NCBI GenBank assembly: GCA_014380625.1
Contig: JACMJL010000118.1
Coordinates: forward strand, 1 to 61,823
Length of the DNA: 61,823 bases
DNA from: Clostridiaceae bacterium
GTDB lineage: Bacteria; Bacillota; Clostridia; Clostridiales; Clostridiaceae
Direction of reading: 5' to 3'
The position numbers and the translations under genes were made by a program. The notes under the pieces are model-generated. The model did not search any database. It worked only from the letters and a program-made list of their open reading frames with translations, and was not told the origin of the DNA. Shown here in pieces: positions 44,136 to 52,196 of the stretch (position 1 is its first letter; every line of letters starts with the position of its first letter).

Positions 44136-44179
44136 AAAGAGTTTCTACTATGAAGTCTTAGTAGACTTTAAGAAACTTT
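44136..44179 (+). terminator. hairpin after murA
   Basis: AAAGAGTTTCT pairs with AGAAACTTT and inside it AAGTCT pairs with AGACTT around TAGT. There is no clear U-run, so it may be an mRNA-end hairpin or a weak terminator before the MBL gene. Confidence 0.5.
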
Positions 44180-44214
44180 AGATAAGCTCTGAAAGGAGCT
44201 TTGGGAGGTAAGTT

Positions 44215-45003
44215 ATGATTTTTTGTCCTTTATTTAGTGGAAGTAGCGGTAATAGTATATTTGTATCTTCAAATAGTGCTAAAATATTAGTAGATGCAGG
44301 TATGCCAGGCAAGAGTATAGATGGTGCTTTAAAGGAAATAGGAGAATCAGGATCCCAATTAGATGGGATATTTGTAACACATGAGCATTCAGACCATATC
44401 AAAGGAATAGGAATTCTTTCAAGAAAGTATAATATTCCTATCTACGCAAATGAGCTTACTTGGAAGGCCATGATTGGAGCTATAGGTAAGGTTAAAGAAG
44501 AAAATATTAAGGTTATGAATAAAGATCATGTAACCATTAAGGATATGGAAATCACCTCTTTTGTTATTCCTCATGATGCTGGTGCACCTAGAGGATATGT
44601 TATTCTTGCAGAGGGCAAAAAGGCTTGTGTTGTAACAGATCTTGGTTATTTTACAGATGAAGTAAGAGCAGCTATAATTGATGGGGATATAATTCTTTTA
44701 GAAGCTAATCATGATGTAGAAATGCTTAAGGTAGGACCTTATCCATATCCTCTTAAAAGGAGAATATTAAGTGATGTTGGACATTTGTCTAACGAATCTT
44801 GTGGAAAAGCTATTGTAAGCATGCAAACAGGAAAACAGAAAAAAATTATTCTTGGTCATCTAAGCCAAACTAATAATCATCCAGACCTAGCTTATCAAAC
44901 GGTTTTAAACATATTGAATGATAATGGTGTTAATTTGGAAAAGGAAATTAGTGTTCATATGGCTAAAAGAAGTATGCCTAGTAATTATACTAAGGTGGTA
45001 TAA
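44215..45003 (+). CDS. MBL-fold metallohydrolase, YycJ/WalJ-like
   Basis: A 262-residue metallo-beta-lactamase-fold hydrolase. The metal motif is THEHSDH with H56, H58, D60 and H61; further ligands are in PHDAGAP and VTDLGYF. In Bacillus the homologue (WalJ) sits in the walRK operon near rlmH and is linked to cell division and replication coordination. Here the neighbours MurA, CxxH/CxxC protein and RlmH keep part of that order, without walRK in the window. Confidence 0.88.
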   Translation: MIFCPLFSGSSGNSIFVSSNSAKILVDAGMPGKSIDGALKEIGESGSQLDGIFVTHEHSDHIKGIGILSRKYNIPIYANELTWKAMIGAIGKVKEENIKVMNKDHVTIKDMEITSFVIPHDAGAPRGYVILAEGKKACVVTDLGYFTDEVRAAIIDGDIILLEANHDVEMLKVGPYPYPLKRRILSDVGHLSNESCGKAIVSMQTGKQKKIILGHLSQTNNHPDLAYQTVLNILNDNGVNLEKEISVHMAKRSMPSNYTKVV

Positions 45004-45006
45004 TAT

Positions 45007-45186
45007 ATGTTAGATAGTAAGATGTATACTTGTGACCAACATTTAGATAAGGCCTTCGATCATTTTTTAGATGAAAATGAAGTATTTCCTTATCTAGAGA
45101 AAATATCAATAGGAACTTGTTCATATTGTGATTGCCCAGCAAAATACGTCTTAAGCGTAACGTCAGAAGATGGGCACACACAATAA
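45007..45186 (+). CDS. CxxH/CxxC small protein
   Basis: A 59-residue ORF starting four bases after the MBL gene, with AAGGTGG upstream. It carries CDQH near the N terminus and CSYCDCPAKYVLS near the C terminus. That C-x2-H / C-x2-C pattern defines a small Firmicute protein family (YyzF type) encoded between the YycJ hydrolase and rlmH in Bacillus, the same order as here. A metal-binding role is likely; function unknown. Confidence 0.8.
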   Translation: MLDSKMYTCDQHLDKAFDHFLDENEVFPYLEKISIGTCSYCDCPAKYVLSVTSEDGHTQ

Positions 45187-45245
45187 TTATAAATTATTTT
45201 AGCGTTCTATAAAATATTATAGAAGCACAGAGGGAGAATGTTATT

Positions 45246-45746
45246 ATGAGCTTATACAAAGATTGGACAGATATGGTAGTTGAATACGTTAAAACAAAAG
45301 GGGAAGCGGCTTTTTGGGAAGAGTATAGCTTAGTTGAAACACAGGTATATTCTAAGGTGCTTGCAAATCATGAAAAGAGTATTAAGGGAGTTTTCTCAGA
45401 ACTTGCTAAAGAATATGCAGTAAGTAATATATTTTTAATGGGATTCTTGGATGGCGTTAATGATAGTCTTGTAGAAACACTTGATCTTGAAACTATCGAA
45501 GAGAATACTGAATTAGACTTAAAGGTAGACTTTGAAAAGTTATACTTTAATATGTTAGATGCTAAAGCTGATTATTTATATGGGCTTTCACAATGGGAAG
45601 GAATCTTTTCTAAAGAAAAAAGAACAGAAATAACTACTGAATGGAAAAATTCTAAAACTGTTGTTAATGAAATTAAAATTGGAAGAAATGAACCTTGCCC
45701 TTGTGGTAGTGGAAAGAAATATAAGAAATGCTGCGGTGCAGCTTAG
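45246..45746 (+). CDS. SEC-C motif protein
   Basis: A 166-residue protein, helical and acidic for 140 residues, ending in the SEC-C zinc motif [18 protein letters not shown]. In SecA this motif binds zinc and SecB; in stand-alone proteins its job is unclear. GAGGGAG precedes the ATG. It lies between the CxxH/CxxC gene and rlmH and may belong to the same transcript. Confidence 0.85.
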   Translation: MSLYKDWTDMVVEYVKTKGEAAFWEEYSLVETQVYSKVLANHEKSIKGVFSELAKEYAVSNIFLMGFLDGVNDSLVETLDLETIEENTELDLKVDFEKLYFNMLDAKADYLYGLSQWEGIFSKEKRTEITTEWKNSKTVVNEIKIGRNEPCPCGSGKKYKKCCGAA

Positions 45747-45760
45747 TTAATGAAAAAAGG

Positions 45761-45790
45761 CTTCACACTTAGGTGTGGAGTTTTTTTTAT
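45761..45790 (+). terminator. terminator of the SEC-C gene
   Basis: CTTCACAC and GTGTGGAG pair around TTAG with one G-U, followed by eight T. It separates rlmH from the genes before it. Confidence 0.8.
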
Positions 45791-45832
45791 ACTTAGGACA
45801 AGCAGGGGACAGTCCCTATAATGGAGGTAAAG

Positions 45833-46312
45833 ATGAATATTTCAATTATTTGTGTGGGTAAAATTAAAGAGAAATTCTATAGAGAAGCCATTGGTGAATA
45901 TTCTAAACGGTTAAGCAGATATTGTAAGCTAGACATTGTAGAAGTAGCTGATGAAAAAACTCCTGATAATGCATCTGACAAAGAAGAACTTCAGATCAAG
46001 GAGAAAGAGGGGGAGGGTATCTTAAAAAACATTAAGGATAACATATACGTTATAGCAATGGATATTAAGGGTGAAATGCTAACTTCTGAGCTTTTAGCAG
46101 GAAAAATCAAGGATCTAGGGGTTTCTGGGGACAGTAATATTGCCTTTGTTATTGGAGGGTCTTTAGGACTATCTAAAAAGGTTTTAGATAGGGCTGATTT
46201 TAAGCTTTCCTTCTCAAGGATGACTTTCCCCCATCAGTTGTTTAGAGTAATGATTTTAGAACAGGTTTATAGGGGATTTAGAATTAATGCGGGAGAACCG
46301 TACCATAAGTAA
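45833..46312 (+). CDS. rlmH: 23S rRNA (pseudouridine1915-N3)-methyltransferase RlmH
   Basis: SPOUT methyltransferase of 159 residues acting on helix 69 of the large ribosomal subunit. The start at 45833 follows GGAGG by five bases. The trefoil-knot motif is VIGGSLGLS and the protein ends [13 protein letters not shown], the conserved RlmH tail. In staphylococci the codons for this tail are the attachment site of SCC elements. Here the same bases are duplicated at 50990, while the gene itself remains intact. Confidence 0.95.
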   Translation: MNISIICVGKIKEKFYREAIGEYSKRLSRYCKLDIVEVADEKTPDNASDKEELQIKEKEGEGILKNIKDNIYVIAMDIKGEMLTSELLAGKIKDLGVSGDSNIAFVIGGSLGLSKKVLDRADFKLSFSRMTFPHQLFRVMILEQVYRGFRINAGEPYHK

Positions 46313-46364
46313 GTGAGGTTAGTAGTCTTAGACGTTGAAATGACTTGTCTAAGGCTATTTTTAT
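46292..46364 (+). repeat. left direct repeat (attL-like) in the rlmH 3' end
   Basis: This copy covers the last seven codons of rlmH, including CCGTACCATAAGTAA, and the terminator hairpin after it. It matches 50990-51062 at 72 of 73 positions; the only difference is T at 46358 against C. Weaker similarity continues on both sides' downstream flanks (AATTTACAAAATATG near 46398 and 51083). Confidence 0.9.
46330..46364 (+). terminator. terminator of rlmH
   Basis: TAGTCTTAGAC pairs with GTCTAAGGCTA (one G-U) and is followed by TTTTTAT. The same hairpin is repeated at the right end of the inserted segment. Confidence 0.8.
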
Positions 46365-46374
46365 AGGCGAAAAT

Positions 46375-46390
46375 ACCGTATCATAAGTAA
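46375..46390 (+). repeat. second att-like core
   Basis: ACCGTATCATAAGTAA differs from the rlmH terminal ACCGTACCATAAGTAA by one base and would encode the same PYHK-stop. It lies 78 bases after the first copy and looks like a further attachment core or the scar of an earlier event. Confidence 0.6.
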
Positions 46391-46674
46391 TAATAAATTT
46401 ACAAAATATGTTACAATAAAAGAGAAAAATAGTTTTAAGTGTTAGACAAATAGTAAGTTGTAGGGGAGATTATTTATAAATAACATATCAGATAAAACTT
46501 GAATCTAAAGGAGTAAGCCACTGAAACGTCTGCAGGTTGTCTGCATTCGTTCGATATCATGGATGTTTTTACCTCTAAATGGTAATACTTTCTTCGCTTT
46601 AGTCTGTTAAGATTGATTCGTGGAGAAATAACATTTCTGTTATACTGGGATTAACAGGAATAGGAGGGGATGAT
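46391..46674 (+). other. non-coding left part of the inserted segment
   Basis: About 280 bases. The first 50 resemble the chromosomal sequence downstream of the right repeat. On the minus strand 46505-46606 holds 33 open codons (containing KVLPFRGKNIHDIERMQ) without a start codon that makes sense; it may be the remnant of another gene. TAGGAGGGG at 46661-46669 is the ribosome site of the AraC gene. Confidence 0.45.
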
Positions 46675-47604
46675 ATGTCAGAACAGAAGTCTCAGGAAGA
46701 GTACATACGAAGAATTCATAAAGTGCAGGATTACATTGAGCATCATATAGGACAGCCTCTGTCCATTGAGGAGCTTTCCGATGCCGCCGGGTTTTCCAAA
46801 TATCATTTCAGTCGGATATTTCAGGGCATGTTACATGAGTCCTTAGCCCATTATGTGAACAGGATTCGCATGGAGAATGCACTTTTTTTGCTGGCACACC
46901 GGAAAGATAAAAATATGACGGACATTGCCTATGAACTGGGCTATACGGATTCAGCCGTATTCTCCCGGGCTTTTAAGAATTATTATGGCACCAGTCCAAG
47001 AGAATACCGGAAGGAATATAGCAAGAATTGCAAAGATTTTTTTTTATTGTCTGAGTATAATAAGAACACAGCAAAGAAAGAATGGGCAGGCAATCCCTTT
47101 CCCGTGACCGGGAAGATTACCATAACAAATCTGGATGAAAAACAGGTGGCTTATGTGAGACACACAGGTACATATGAGACATTAGCGAAAGAGTATGTCA
47201 ATCTGATCCAGACGTTATTTGCTTATGCAAAGAAGCAGCACCTTATTGTGGATGGTGAGAACTGGTGGCTTGCTATGTATCATGACAATCCGGAATTTGG
47301 AGAGGAGAGCCAGTTCCGTACCAGTCTGTGTCTAACGGTGCCAAAGGATATTCGGATTCAGGAAGACGGAATCCTTGGAGTGATGAAATTAGAAGGCGGT
47401 CTGTATGCGGTGGGACATTTTCGAATTCAGCAGGAACAGTACAGTGATGCCTGGAATTACATGTATCAGGAGTGGATCACGGTCAGTGGTTATGTTCCTA
47501 GAAACTACTGTCCATTTGAAGTGTATCGCAACGATGTGCATGCCGATGAGAGTCATATCCATGAGTTGGACATCTACGTTCCCATTGAGCCCATTCATTT
47601 CTAA
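46675..47604 (+). CDS. AraC-family regulator with GyrI-like effector domain
   Basis: A 309-residue transcription activator. Residues about 12-108 are two AraC helix-turn-helix units (LSIEELSDAAGFSKYHFSRI and MTDIAYELGYTDSAVFSRAF). Residues about 140-305 are a GyrI/BmrR-like effector domain, which binds bulky hydrophobic or cationic drugs. It is the first gene of a three-gene cargo with a UvrA-like ATPase and a serine hydrolase. A 60-base sample of it (47101-47160) has about 45% G+C by hand count, against about a third for host genes, which supports transfer. Confidence 0.9.
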   Translation: MSEQKSQEEYIRRIHKVQDYIEHHIGQPLSIEELSDAAGFSKYHFSRIFQGMLHESLAHYVNRIRMENALFLLAHRKDKNMTDIAYELGYTDSAVFSRAFKNYYGTSPREYRKEYSKNCKDFFLLSEYNKNTAKKEWAGNPFPVTGKITITNLDEKQVAYVRHTGTYETLAKEYVNLIQTLFAYAKKQHLIVDGENWWLAMYHDNPEFGEESQFRTSLCLTVPKDIRIQEDGILGVMKLEGGLYAVGHFRIQQEQYSDAWNYMYQEWITVSGYVPRNYCPFEVYRNDVHADESHIHELDIYVPIEPIHF

Positions 47605-47634
47605 CATGCTGCAAATCAATTCAGAGGTGAGCGT

Positions 47635-49920
47635 ATGGAAGAAATCAAGATTCAAGGAGCACGAATCCATAATCTGAAAAATATCAATATAACGATTCCC
47701 AAGCAGCAACTGGTGGTCATTACAGGAATCAGTGGTTCCGGTAAATCCAGTCTTGCATTTGATATTATATTTGAAGAAGGCAAGAACCAGTATCTAAAGT
47801 CCATTGGCATTCTGGCTGGACTTGATAATGAGGACCGGTTCGATATGATGGAAGGCATCGGCCCAACGGTGGCGGTACACCAGAATACAATCCGGCAGAG
47901 CAACCCCCGTTCTACAGTTGGCACAAAGACCGGAATTCTAAACCAACTGGCTCTTGTTTATGCCAGTGATGGAAAAGCTTTAGAGGAGAGTGAACATCTC
48001 TCCCCAGGCAGTTTTCTCTATACAACGGTTGATGGTATGTGTCTTAGCTGTCAGGGTAGAGGTTCTTATTATAATATCAATCTGGAGCAGTTGATTCCAG
48101 ATAAAACAACATCCCTTTTGGAGGTCTATGAGAGCCTGCGGGTAACAGCAGGTTTTATGCGAATTCTAAAGAAGAAATACGGTATGTATTTTGAGACTCC
48201 ATTCTGGGAACTTCCAGAAGATATTCAAGGCCAAGTGGTCTATGGAACCTATGAAAATGGAAAACAAAGCTACTGTTTAGAACGGATACTAAGAAATGCT
48301 TATGAAAAGGACGAGGATGTGGAAGAAGTCTATGCGAAGACTATTTGTCCAGATTGTCATGGACAGCGGATCGGTCAAGAAGCAAGAGAAGTTGTTCTTC
48401 ATAGAAAGCAGATTGGTGAGCTGGGACAGATGACACTGTCTGCTCTTCTTTATTTCTTGAATGAAATACCAGAGGAAGAACTATCTCAGTTTGGCAAGAA
48501 CGTGGTAAAGAATGTGAAGGAGAAATTAAAGCATCTGATCCAGTTTCGCTTAGGACATCTGACTCTTTACCGTGAGATGGCTTCCTTAAGTGGTGGCGAA
48601 GTACAGCGCACTTTTCTCCATCTCCATCTAGAGTCTAGACTGGATTCTCTGATTTATGTCTTTGATGAACCGATGGCAGGATTACATCCATCGGAGAAGC
48701 AAAGCATGATCCTAGGGGTAAAGAACTTAAGAGACCTTGGGAATACAGTAATTGTAGTGGAGCATGATAAAGAGATGATTAGTCATGCCGACCACATTAT
48801 CGAGATTGGCCCTAAGGCAGGTGTAGAAGGAGGAACAGTGGTCTATCAGGGGGATTATGGAGAATACGAAAAGGCGGATACTCTGCTTAGTCAGTATCTT
48901 TTTGGCAAATGTTTGATGCCGGAACGGACGATCAGGAAGCATACCTTTGTTAAAAAAGACTGTCTTATCTTGGAAGATGCCCATACCCATTATTTAAAGG
49001 ACTTAACAGTAGTATTTCCACTCCATGCCATGGTTGGTATTGCTGGATTATCCGGAAGTGGTAAGAGTTCTCTGATTGAGGAGACGCTTTTGAAACGTCT
49101 TGCCACTGTCAGAAAATATGGTCATGCAAAGGGTATAGCAGGAGTAGAACGGATTAGTGGTTTTGCAAAGATATCTCAGGAGCCCATTGGAAGAAGTGTC
49201 AATTCTACGCCTGCCTCTTATATTGGTATCTGGGATAAGATTCGAGAACTTTTTGCCAAACAGCCGGAGGCAAAAATAAGAAACATGAGTGCCGGACATT
49301 TTTCGTTTAATTCGAAAGGGGCATGTCAAGACTGTGGCGGTAGTGGTAATGAAAGGATCTTTCTGACCTTTGATTTTTACGTAGATAAGCTTTGCCAGAT
49401 GTGTCATGGTAAGCGGTTTAATGAAGAAAGCCTTTCCGTAGATTATAACGGAAAAACCATTGCCGATGTATTGGCGATGAGTATTTCCGAAGCCATTTCA
49501 TTCTTTTCAGATCAAAATAGCATTGTGAAACCACTGTGTATCTTAGAGCAGATGGGCATGGGGTACTTAACGCTTGGCCAGCCATCGTCTTCTTTAAGTG
49601 GTGGTGAGGCACAGAGAGTGAAGCTTGCCAAAGAGCTGGGACGGCAGTTAAAGGTCAATATGCTCTATGTGTTAGATGAACCAACCACCGGACTTAGCTT
49701 ATATGATACAGCCTTGCTACTACAGCTATTAAATCAACTGGTTGTCAGCGGCAATTCGGTGATTGTCATTGAACACAATGTAGAGGTTTTAAAGAACTGT
49801 GATTATGTCATTGAACTTGGTCCGGAAGGTGGGGACAAGGGTGGTGAGATCATTGCAAAAGGAACACCGCAGCAACTGAGAGACAATCCCAATTCCAAGA
49901 CAGGGAGGTATCTTGCATGA
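47635..49920 (+). CDS. UvrA-like ABC ATPase (short, UvrA2/DrrC type)
   Basis: A 761-residue protein with the UvrA layout. P-loops are at 31-39 and 471-479 (both G-SGSGKSS), signatures LSGGE-QR at 318-325 and 654-661. Zinc cysteines are C136/C139 with C238/C241 and C564/C567 with C587/C590. It is about 180 residues shorter than true UvrA, mostly in the UvrB-binding insertion. Such short forms include drug-resistance proteins like DrrC and are thought to act on drug-bound DNA rather than in UvrB-dependent repair. Four-base overlap with the next gene. Confidence 0.9.
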   Translation: MEEIKIQGARIHNLKNINITIPKQQLVVITGISGSGKSSLAFDIIFEEGKNQYLKSIGILAGLDNEDRFDMMEGIGPTVAVHQNTIRQSNPRSTVGTKTGILNQLALVYASDGKALEESEHLSPGSFLYTTVDGMCLSCQGRGSYYNINLEQLIPDKTTSLLEVYESLRVTAGFMRILKKKYGMYFETPFWELPEDIQGQVVYGTYENGKQSYCLERILRNAYEKDEDVEEVYAKTICPDCHGQRIGQEAREVVLHRKQIGELGQMTLSALLYFLNEIPEEELSQFGKNVVKNVKEKLKHLIQFRLGHLTLYREMASLSGGEVQRTFLHLHLESRLDSLIYVFDEPMAGLHPSEKQSMILGVKNLRDLGNTVIVVEHDKEMISHADHIIEIGPKAGVEGGTVVYQGDYGEYEKADTLLSQYLFGKCLMPERTIRKHTFVKKDCLILEDAHTHYLKDLTVVFPLHAMVGIAGLSGSGKSSLIEETLLKRLATVRKYGHAKGIAGVERISGFAKISQEPIGRSVNSTPASYIGIWDKIRELFAKQPEAKIRNMSAGHFSFNSKGACQDCGGSGNERIFLTFDFYVDKLCQMCHGKRFNEESLSVDYNGKTIADVLAMSISEAISFFSDQNSIVKPLCILEQMGMGYLTLGQPSSSLSGGEAQRVKLAKELGRQLKVNMLYVLDEPTTGLSLYDTALLLQLLNQLVVSGNSVIVIEHNVEVLKNCDYVIELGPEGGDKGGEIIAKGTPQQLRDNPNSKTGRYLA

Positions 49921-50915
49921 ATTTTGAAACGCAGATGAATCAAAGAAAAAAGATAGGGTTGGAAAAGATAATAAACAGTAGTTATAACAACACTACGGGC
50001 ATAATTGTACTGAAAAACGGTAAAAAACTATATGAAAACTACTTTAATGAATATAAAGCTGCGAGCGTCGTTCATGTAGCATCGGTAACAAAAAGTATTT
50101 TTTCTGCATTGATTGGTATCGCCATAGAGAATGGGCATATCAAAAGTATAGACCAGAAAGTATTGGACTTTTTCCCAGATTATTTGATTCCCATTGGCGA
50201 AAAAACAATACAAAGCATCACCATTAAGAATATGCTCACTATGACAGCCCCGTATAAATATAAATTGGAACCATACGAGAAGTTTTTTACAAGCGATAAC
50301 TGGATAAAAGCTGCACTGGATTTACTAGGAGGTAAAGGGCAGGTGGGACAATTTATGTATTCTGCTATCATAGGAGTACACATTCTGTCGGGCGTTCTTG
50401 TAAAAGCAACAGGACAATCAGTCTTTGATTTTGCAACAGAAAATTTATTCTCCCCATTGGAAATTCATGTTGGACACAATGTGATGTTAAACAATAAAGA
50501 AAAACATCTTGCTTTTTTCAAAGATAAAAATGTTAGCGGTTGGGCTGCCGACCCTCAGGGGGTAAATACAGCAGGCTGGGGACTTACCTTGACCCCTATG
50601 GATATGGCAAAAATAGGTCAGTTGTACTTAGACGGCGGAATATGGAATGATAAACAAATTATACCGGCATGGTGGATAGATGAGAGTACAAAAGAACATA
50701 GCCGATGGGGCAAGCTGTCGTATGGCTATCTGTGGTGGATTATTGATGATAAAGAACATATCTATGCAGCTTTGGGAGATGGAGGAAATGTGATTTATGT
50801 CAATACAAATAAAAAAATGGTAGTTTCTATTGCTTCTCTTTTTATGCCACGTGCTAAGGATAGAATAAAACTTATTAAAGAGTATATTGAACCAATGTTT
50901 GAGAATTGTGTATAG
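49917..50915 (+). CDS. serine hydrolase, class C beta-lactamase family
   Basis: A 332-residue penicillin-recognising-fold hydrolase. The nucleophile is in SVTK (S-x-x-K) within HVASVTKSIFSALIG, the second motif is the Tyr of MYSAIIGVH, and GDGGNV near residue 287 is the third. There is no signal peptide, so it is cytoplasmic and more like 6-aminohexanoate-dimer hydrolases or esterases than a periplasmic beta-lactamase. Its ATG overlaps the stop of the UvrA-like gene. It could inactivate the compound that the AraC/GyrI protein senses. Confidence 0.85.
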   Translation: MNFETQMNQRKKIGLEKIINSSYNNTTGIIVLKNGKKLYENYFNEYKAASVVHVASVTKSIFSALIGIAIENGHIKSIDQKVLDFFPDYLIPIGEKTIQSITIKNMLTMTAPYKYKLEPYEKFFTSDNWIKAALDLLGGKGQVGQFMYSAIIGVHILSGVLVKATGQSVFDFATENLFSPLEIHVGHNVMLNNKEKHLAFFKDKNVSGWAADPQGVNTAGWGLTLTPMDMAKIGQLYLDGGIWNDKQIIPAWWIDESTKEHSRWGKLSYGYLWWIIDDKEHIYAALGDGGNVIYVNTNKKMVVSIASLFMPRAKDRIKLIKEYIEPMFENCV

Positions 50916-50989
50916 TGAATCTCAATTTCGGGGAGATTACGAGCATTTGCATAAGAATAAAATGGAAAAACCTCATTTACAGTAGTTAC

Positions 50990-51062
50990 GGAGAACCGTA
51001 CCATAAGTAAGTGAGGTTAGTAGTCTTAGACGTTGAAATGACTTGTCTAAGGCTACTTTTAT
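50990..51062 (+). repeat. right direct repeat (attR-like)
   Basis: Repeats the rlmH tail codons and the whole rlmH terminator (51028-51062) outside any rlmH gene. Sequence to the left (ending in AGTAGTTAC) is unlike rlmH, so the match starts abruptly at 50990. It marks the right edge of the inserted segment. Confidence 0.9.
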
Positions 51063-51176
51063 TAGTAAAAGTCTTATATATAAAATTTACAAAATATGAT
51101 ACAATAAGGAATGTTTAAGAAATATGGTAGTTATTATTTTAGATATAAGATAAGCTAATTAAGAGGGGAGAATAGG

Positions 51177-51941
51177 ATGGGAAAGAAAATTGCAATTGTT
51201 ACAGGAGCTAGTGGTGGTATCGGGAAAGAATTAACCAAGCTATTGATTCAAGAAGAAGTAGACGAAGTCTGGGCTGTAGCTAGAAATCAAGAAAAGCTTG
51301 CAGCTTTAAAGCGTGAGTTAGGAGATAAAATAATTACTATTTCAAAAGATTTATCCCAAACAGAAGAGTTGATTTCTATAGGTAAAATGTTAGAAGAACA
51401 AAAGCCAGTTATAGCATTTTTGATTAACAATGCTGGGGTTGCAAGAATGGGAAATTATGATGATTTTACAATAAAAGAAATTGAAGATAGTATTAAAATA
51501 AATTGTAGTGCACTTACTATTCTATGTACATTGTGTATTCCATATATGAAAAGGGAAAGTAGAATTCTTAACATATCCTCTGCATCATCTTTTCAGCCCT
51601 TACCATATCTTAATTTATATGCGGCAACAAAGGTATTTGAAAGAGCTTATTCTAGAGCATTGAATATAGAATTGAAAAAGAAAGGAATTTCAGTAACAGC
51701 AGTGTGTCCAAGCTGGGTTGATACAGATTTACTAATAAAAGAAGTAAATGGGAAAAAGGTTAAATTCCCTGGTATTGTATCAGCAGAAAAGGTTGCAATA
51801 AAAGCGTTGAGAGATGCAAAGAGAGGAAAGGATATGTCAGTTTGTACATTGTATGTAAAGTACCTGCATATTCTAGCTAAACTACTTCCACAAAAGTTAA
51901 TTATGAATATGTGGGTTAAAAAAATTGAAAAATATATTTAG
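51177..51941 (+). CDS. short-chain dehydrogenase/reductase
   Basis: A 254-residue NAD(P)-dependent SDR. The cofactor loop is GASGGIG, followed by NNAG, the catalytic Ser in NISSASSF and YAATK (YxxxK). The C terminus has a hydrophobic stretch (YVKYLHILAKLLPQKLI), common in DltE/YqjQ-like SDRs. Before the insertion it would have been the neighbour of rlmH. Substrate unknown. Confidence 0.88.
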   Translation: MGKKIAIVTGASGGIGKELTKLLIQEEVDEVWAVARNQEKLAALKRELGDKIITISKDLSQTEELISIGKMLEEQKPVIAFLINNAGVARMGNYDDFTIKEIEDSIKINCSALTILCTLCIPYMKRESRILNISSASSFQPLPYLNLYAATKVFERAYSRALNIELKKKGISVTAVCPSWVDTDLLIKEVNGKKVKFPGIVSAEKVAIKALRDAKRGKDMSVCTLYVKYLHILAKLLPQKLIMNMWVKKIEKYI

Positions 51942-51947
51942 AAATAA

Positions 51948-51990
51948 AAAATAGTAGCATCCAATTGCGAGTCGGGGCTACTATTTTTTT
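51948..51990 (+). terminator. terminator of the SDR gene
   Basis: ATAGTAGC (51951-51958) pairs with GCTACTAT (51977-51984), extended by A-T pairs, and runs into a seven-T tail. Confidence 0.85.
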
Positions 51991-52111
51991 GACGTTTTAT
52001 TTATAAGTAACACTATAGATGTTCATACTTTAAAATAAACAAGGAACTTCATGACTTTATTATAGGATTAGTTCTTAAACTCATAAAATAATTCTATGAA
52101 AAATAGAAAAA

Positions 52112-52175
52112 GTACTTGATAATATATAGTAATAAGTATTATAATACAATTGTACTTGATAATATGAAGTACTTT
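52112..52175 (+). promoter_or_regulatory. promoter and repeats ahead of the second PadR gene
   Basis: TTGATA (52116-52121), an 18-base spacer and TATAAT (52140-52145) form the promoter. GTACTTGATAATAT occurs at 52112-52125 and again at 52152-52165, exactly 40 bases apart, and AGTACTT palindromes bracket the region. Two sites on one face of the helix, one over the -35 and one after the start, suggest repression by the PadR product. Confidence 0.65.
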
Positions 52176-52196
52176 ATTATGAAAGGAGATCTACAA

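Noticed and set aside
45794-45822. Short GGGACAGTCCC palindrome before rlmH as a sixth copy of the dispersed repeat
   Set aside because: It lacks the CAAAATA arms shared by the five copies; at most a fragment.
49917-50915. Secreted beta-lactamase giving penicillin resistance
   Set aside because: No signal peptide and motifs closer to cytoplasmic esterase/6-aminohexanoate hydrolase types; resistance cannot be claimed.
46313-50989. Search for a ccr-type serine recombinase or tyrosine integrase inside the rlmH insertion
   Set aside because: All sizeable reading frames of this stretch belong to the AraC, UvrA-like and hydrolase genes; no recombinase motif is present, so mobility can only be in trans or lost.
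52112-52165. Two-unit repeat as a mini CRISPR or attachment site
   Set aside because: Only two copies at promoter positions; a regulatory site fits better.
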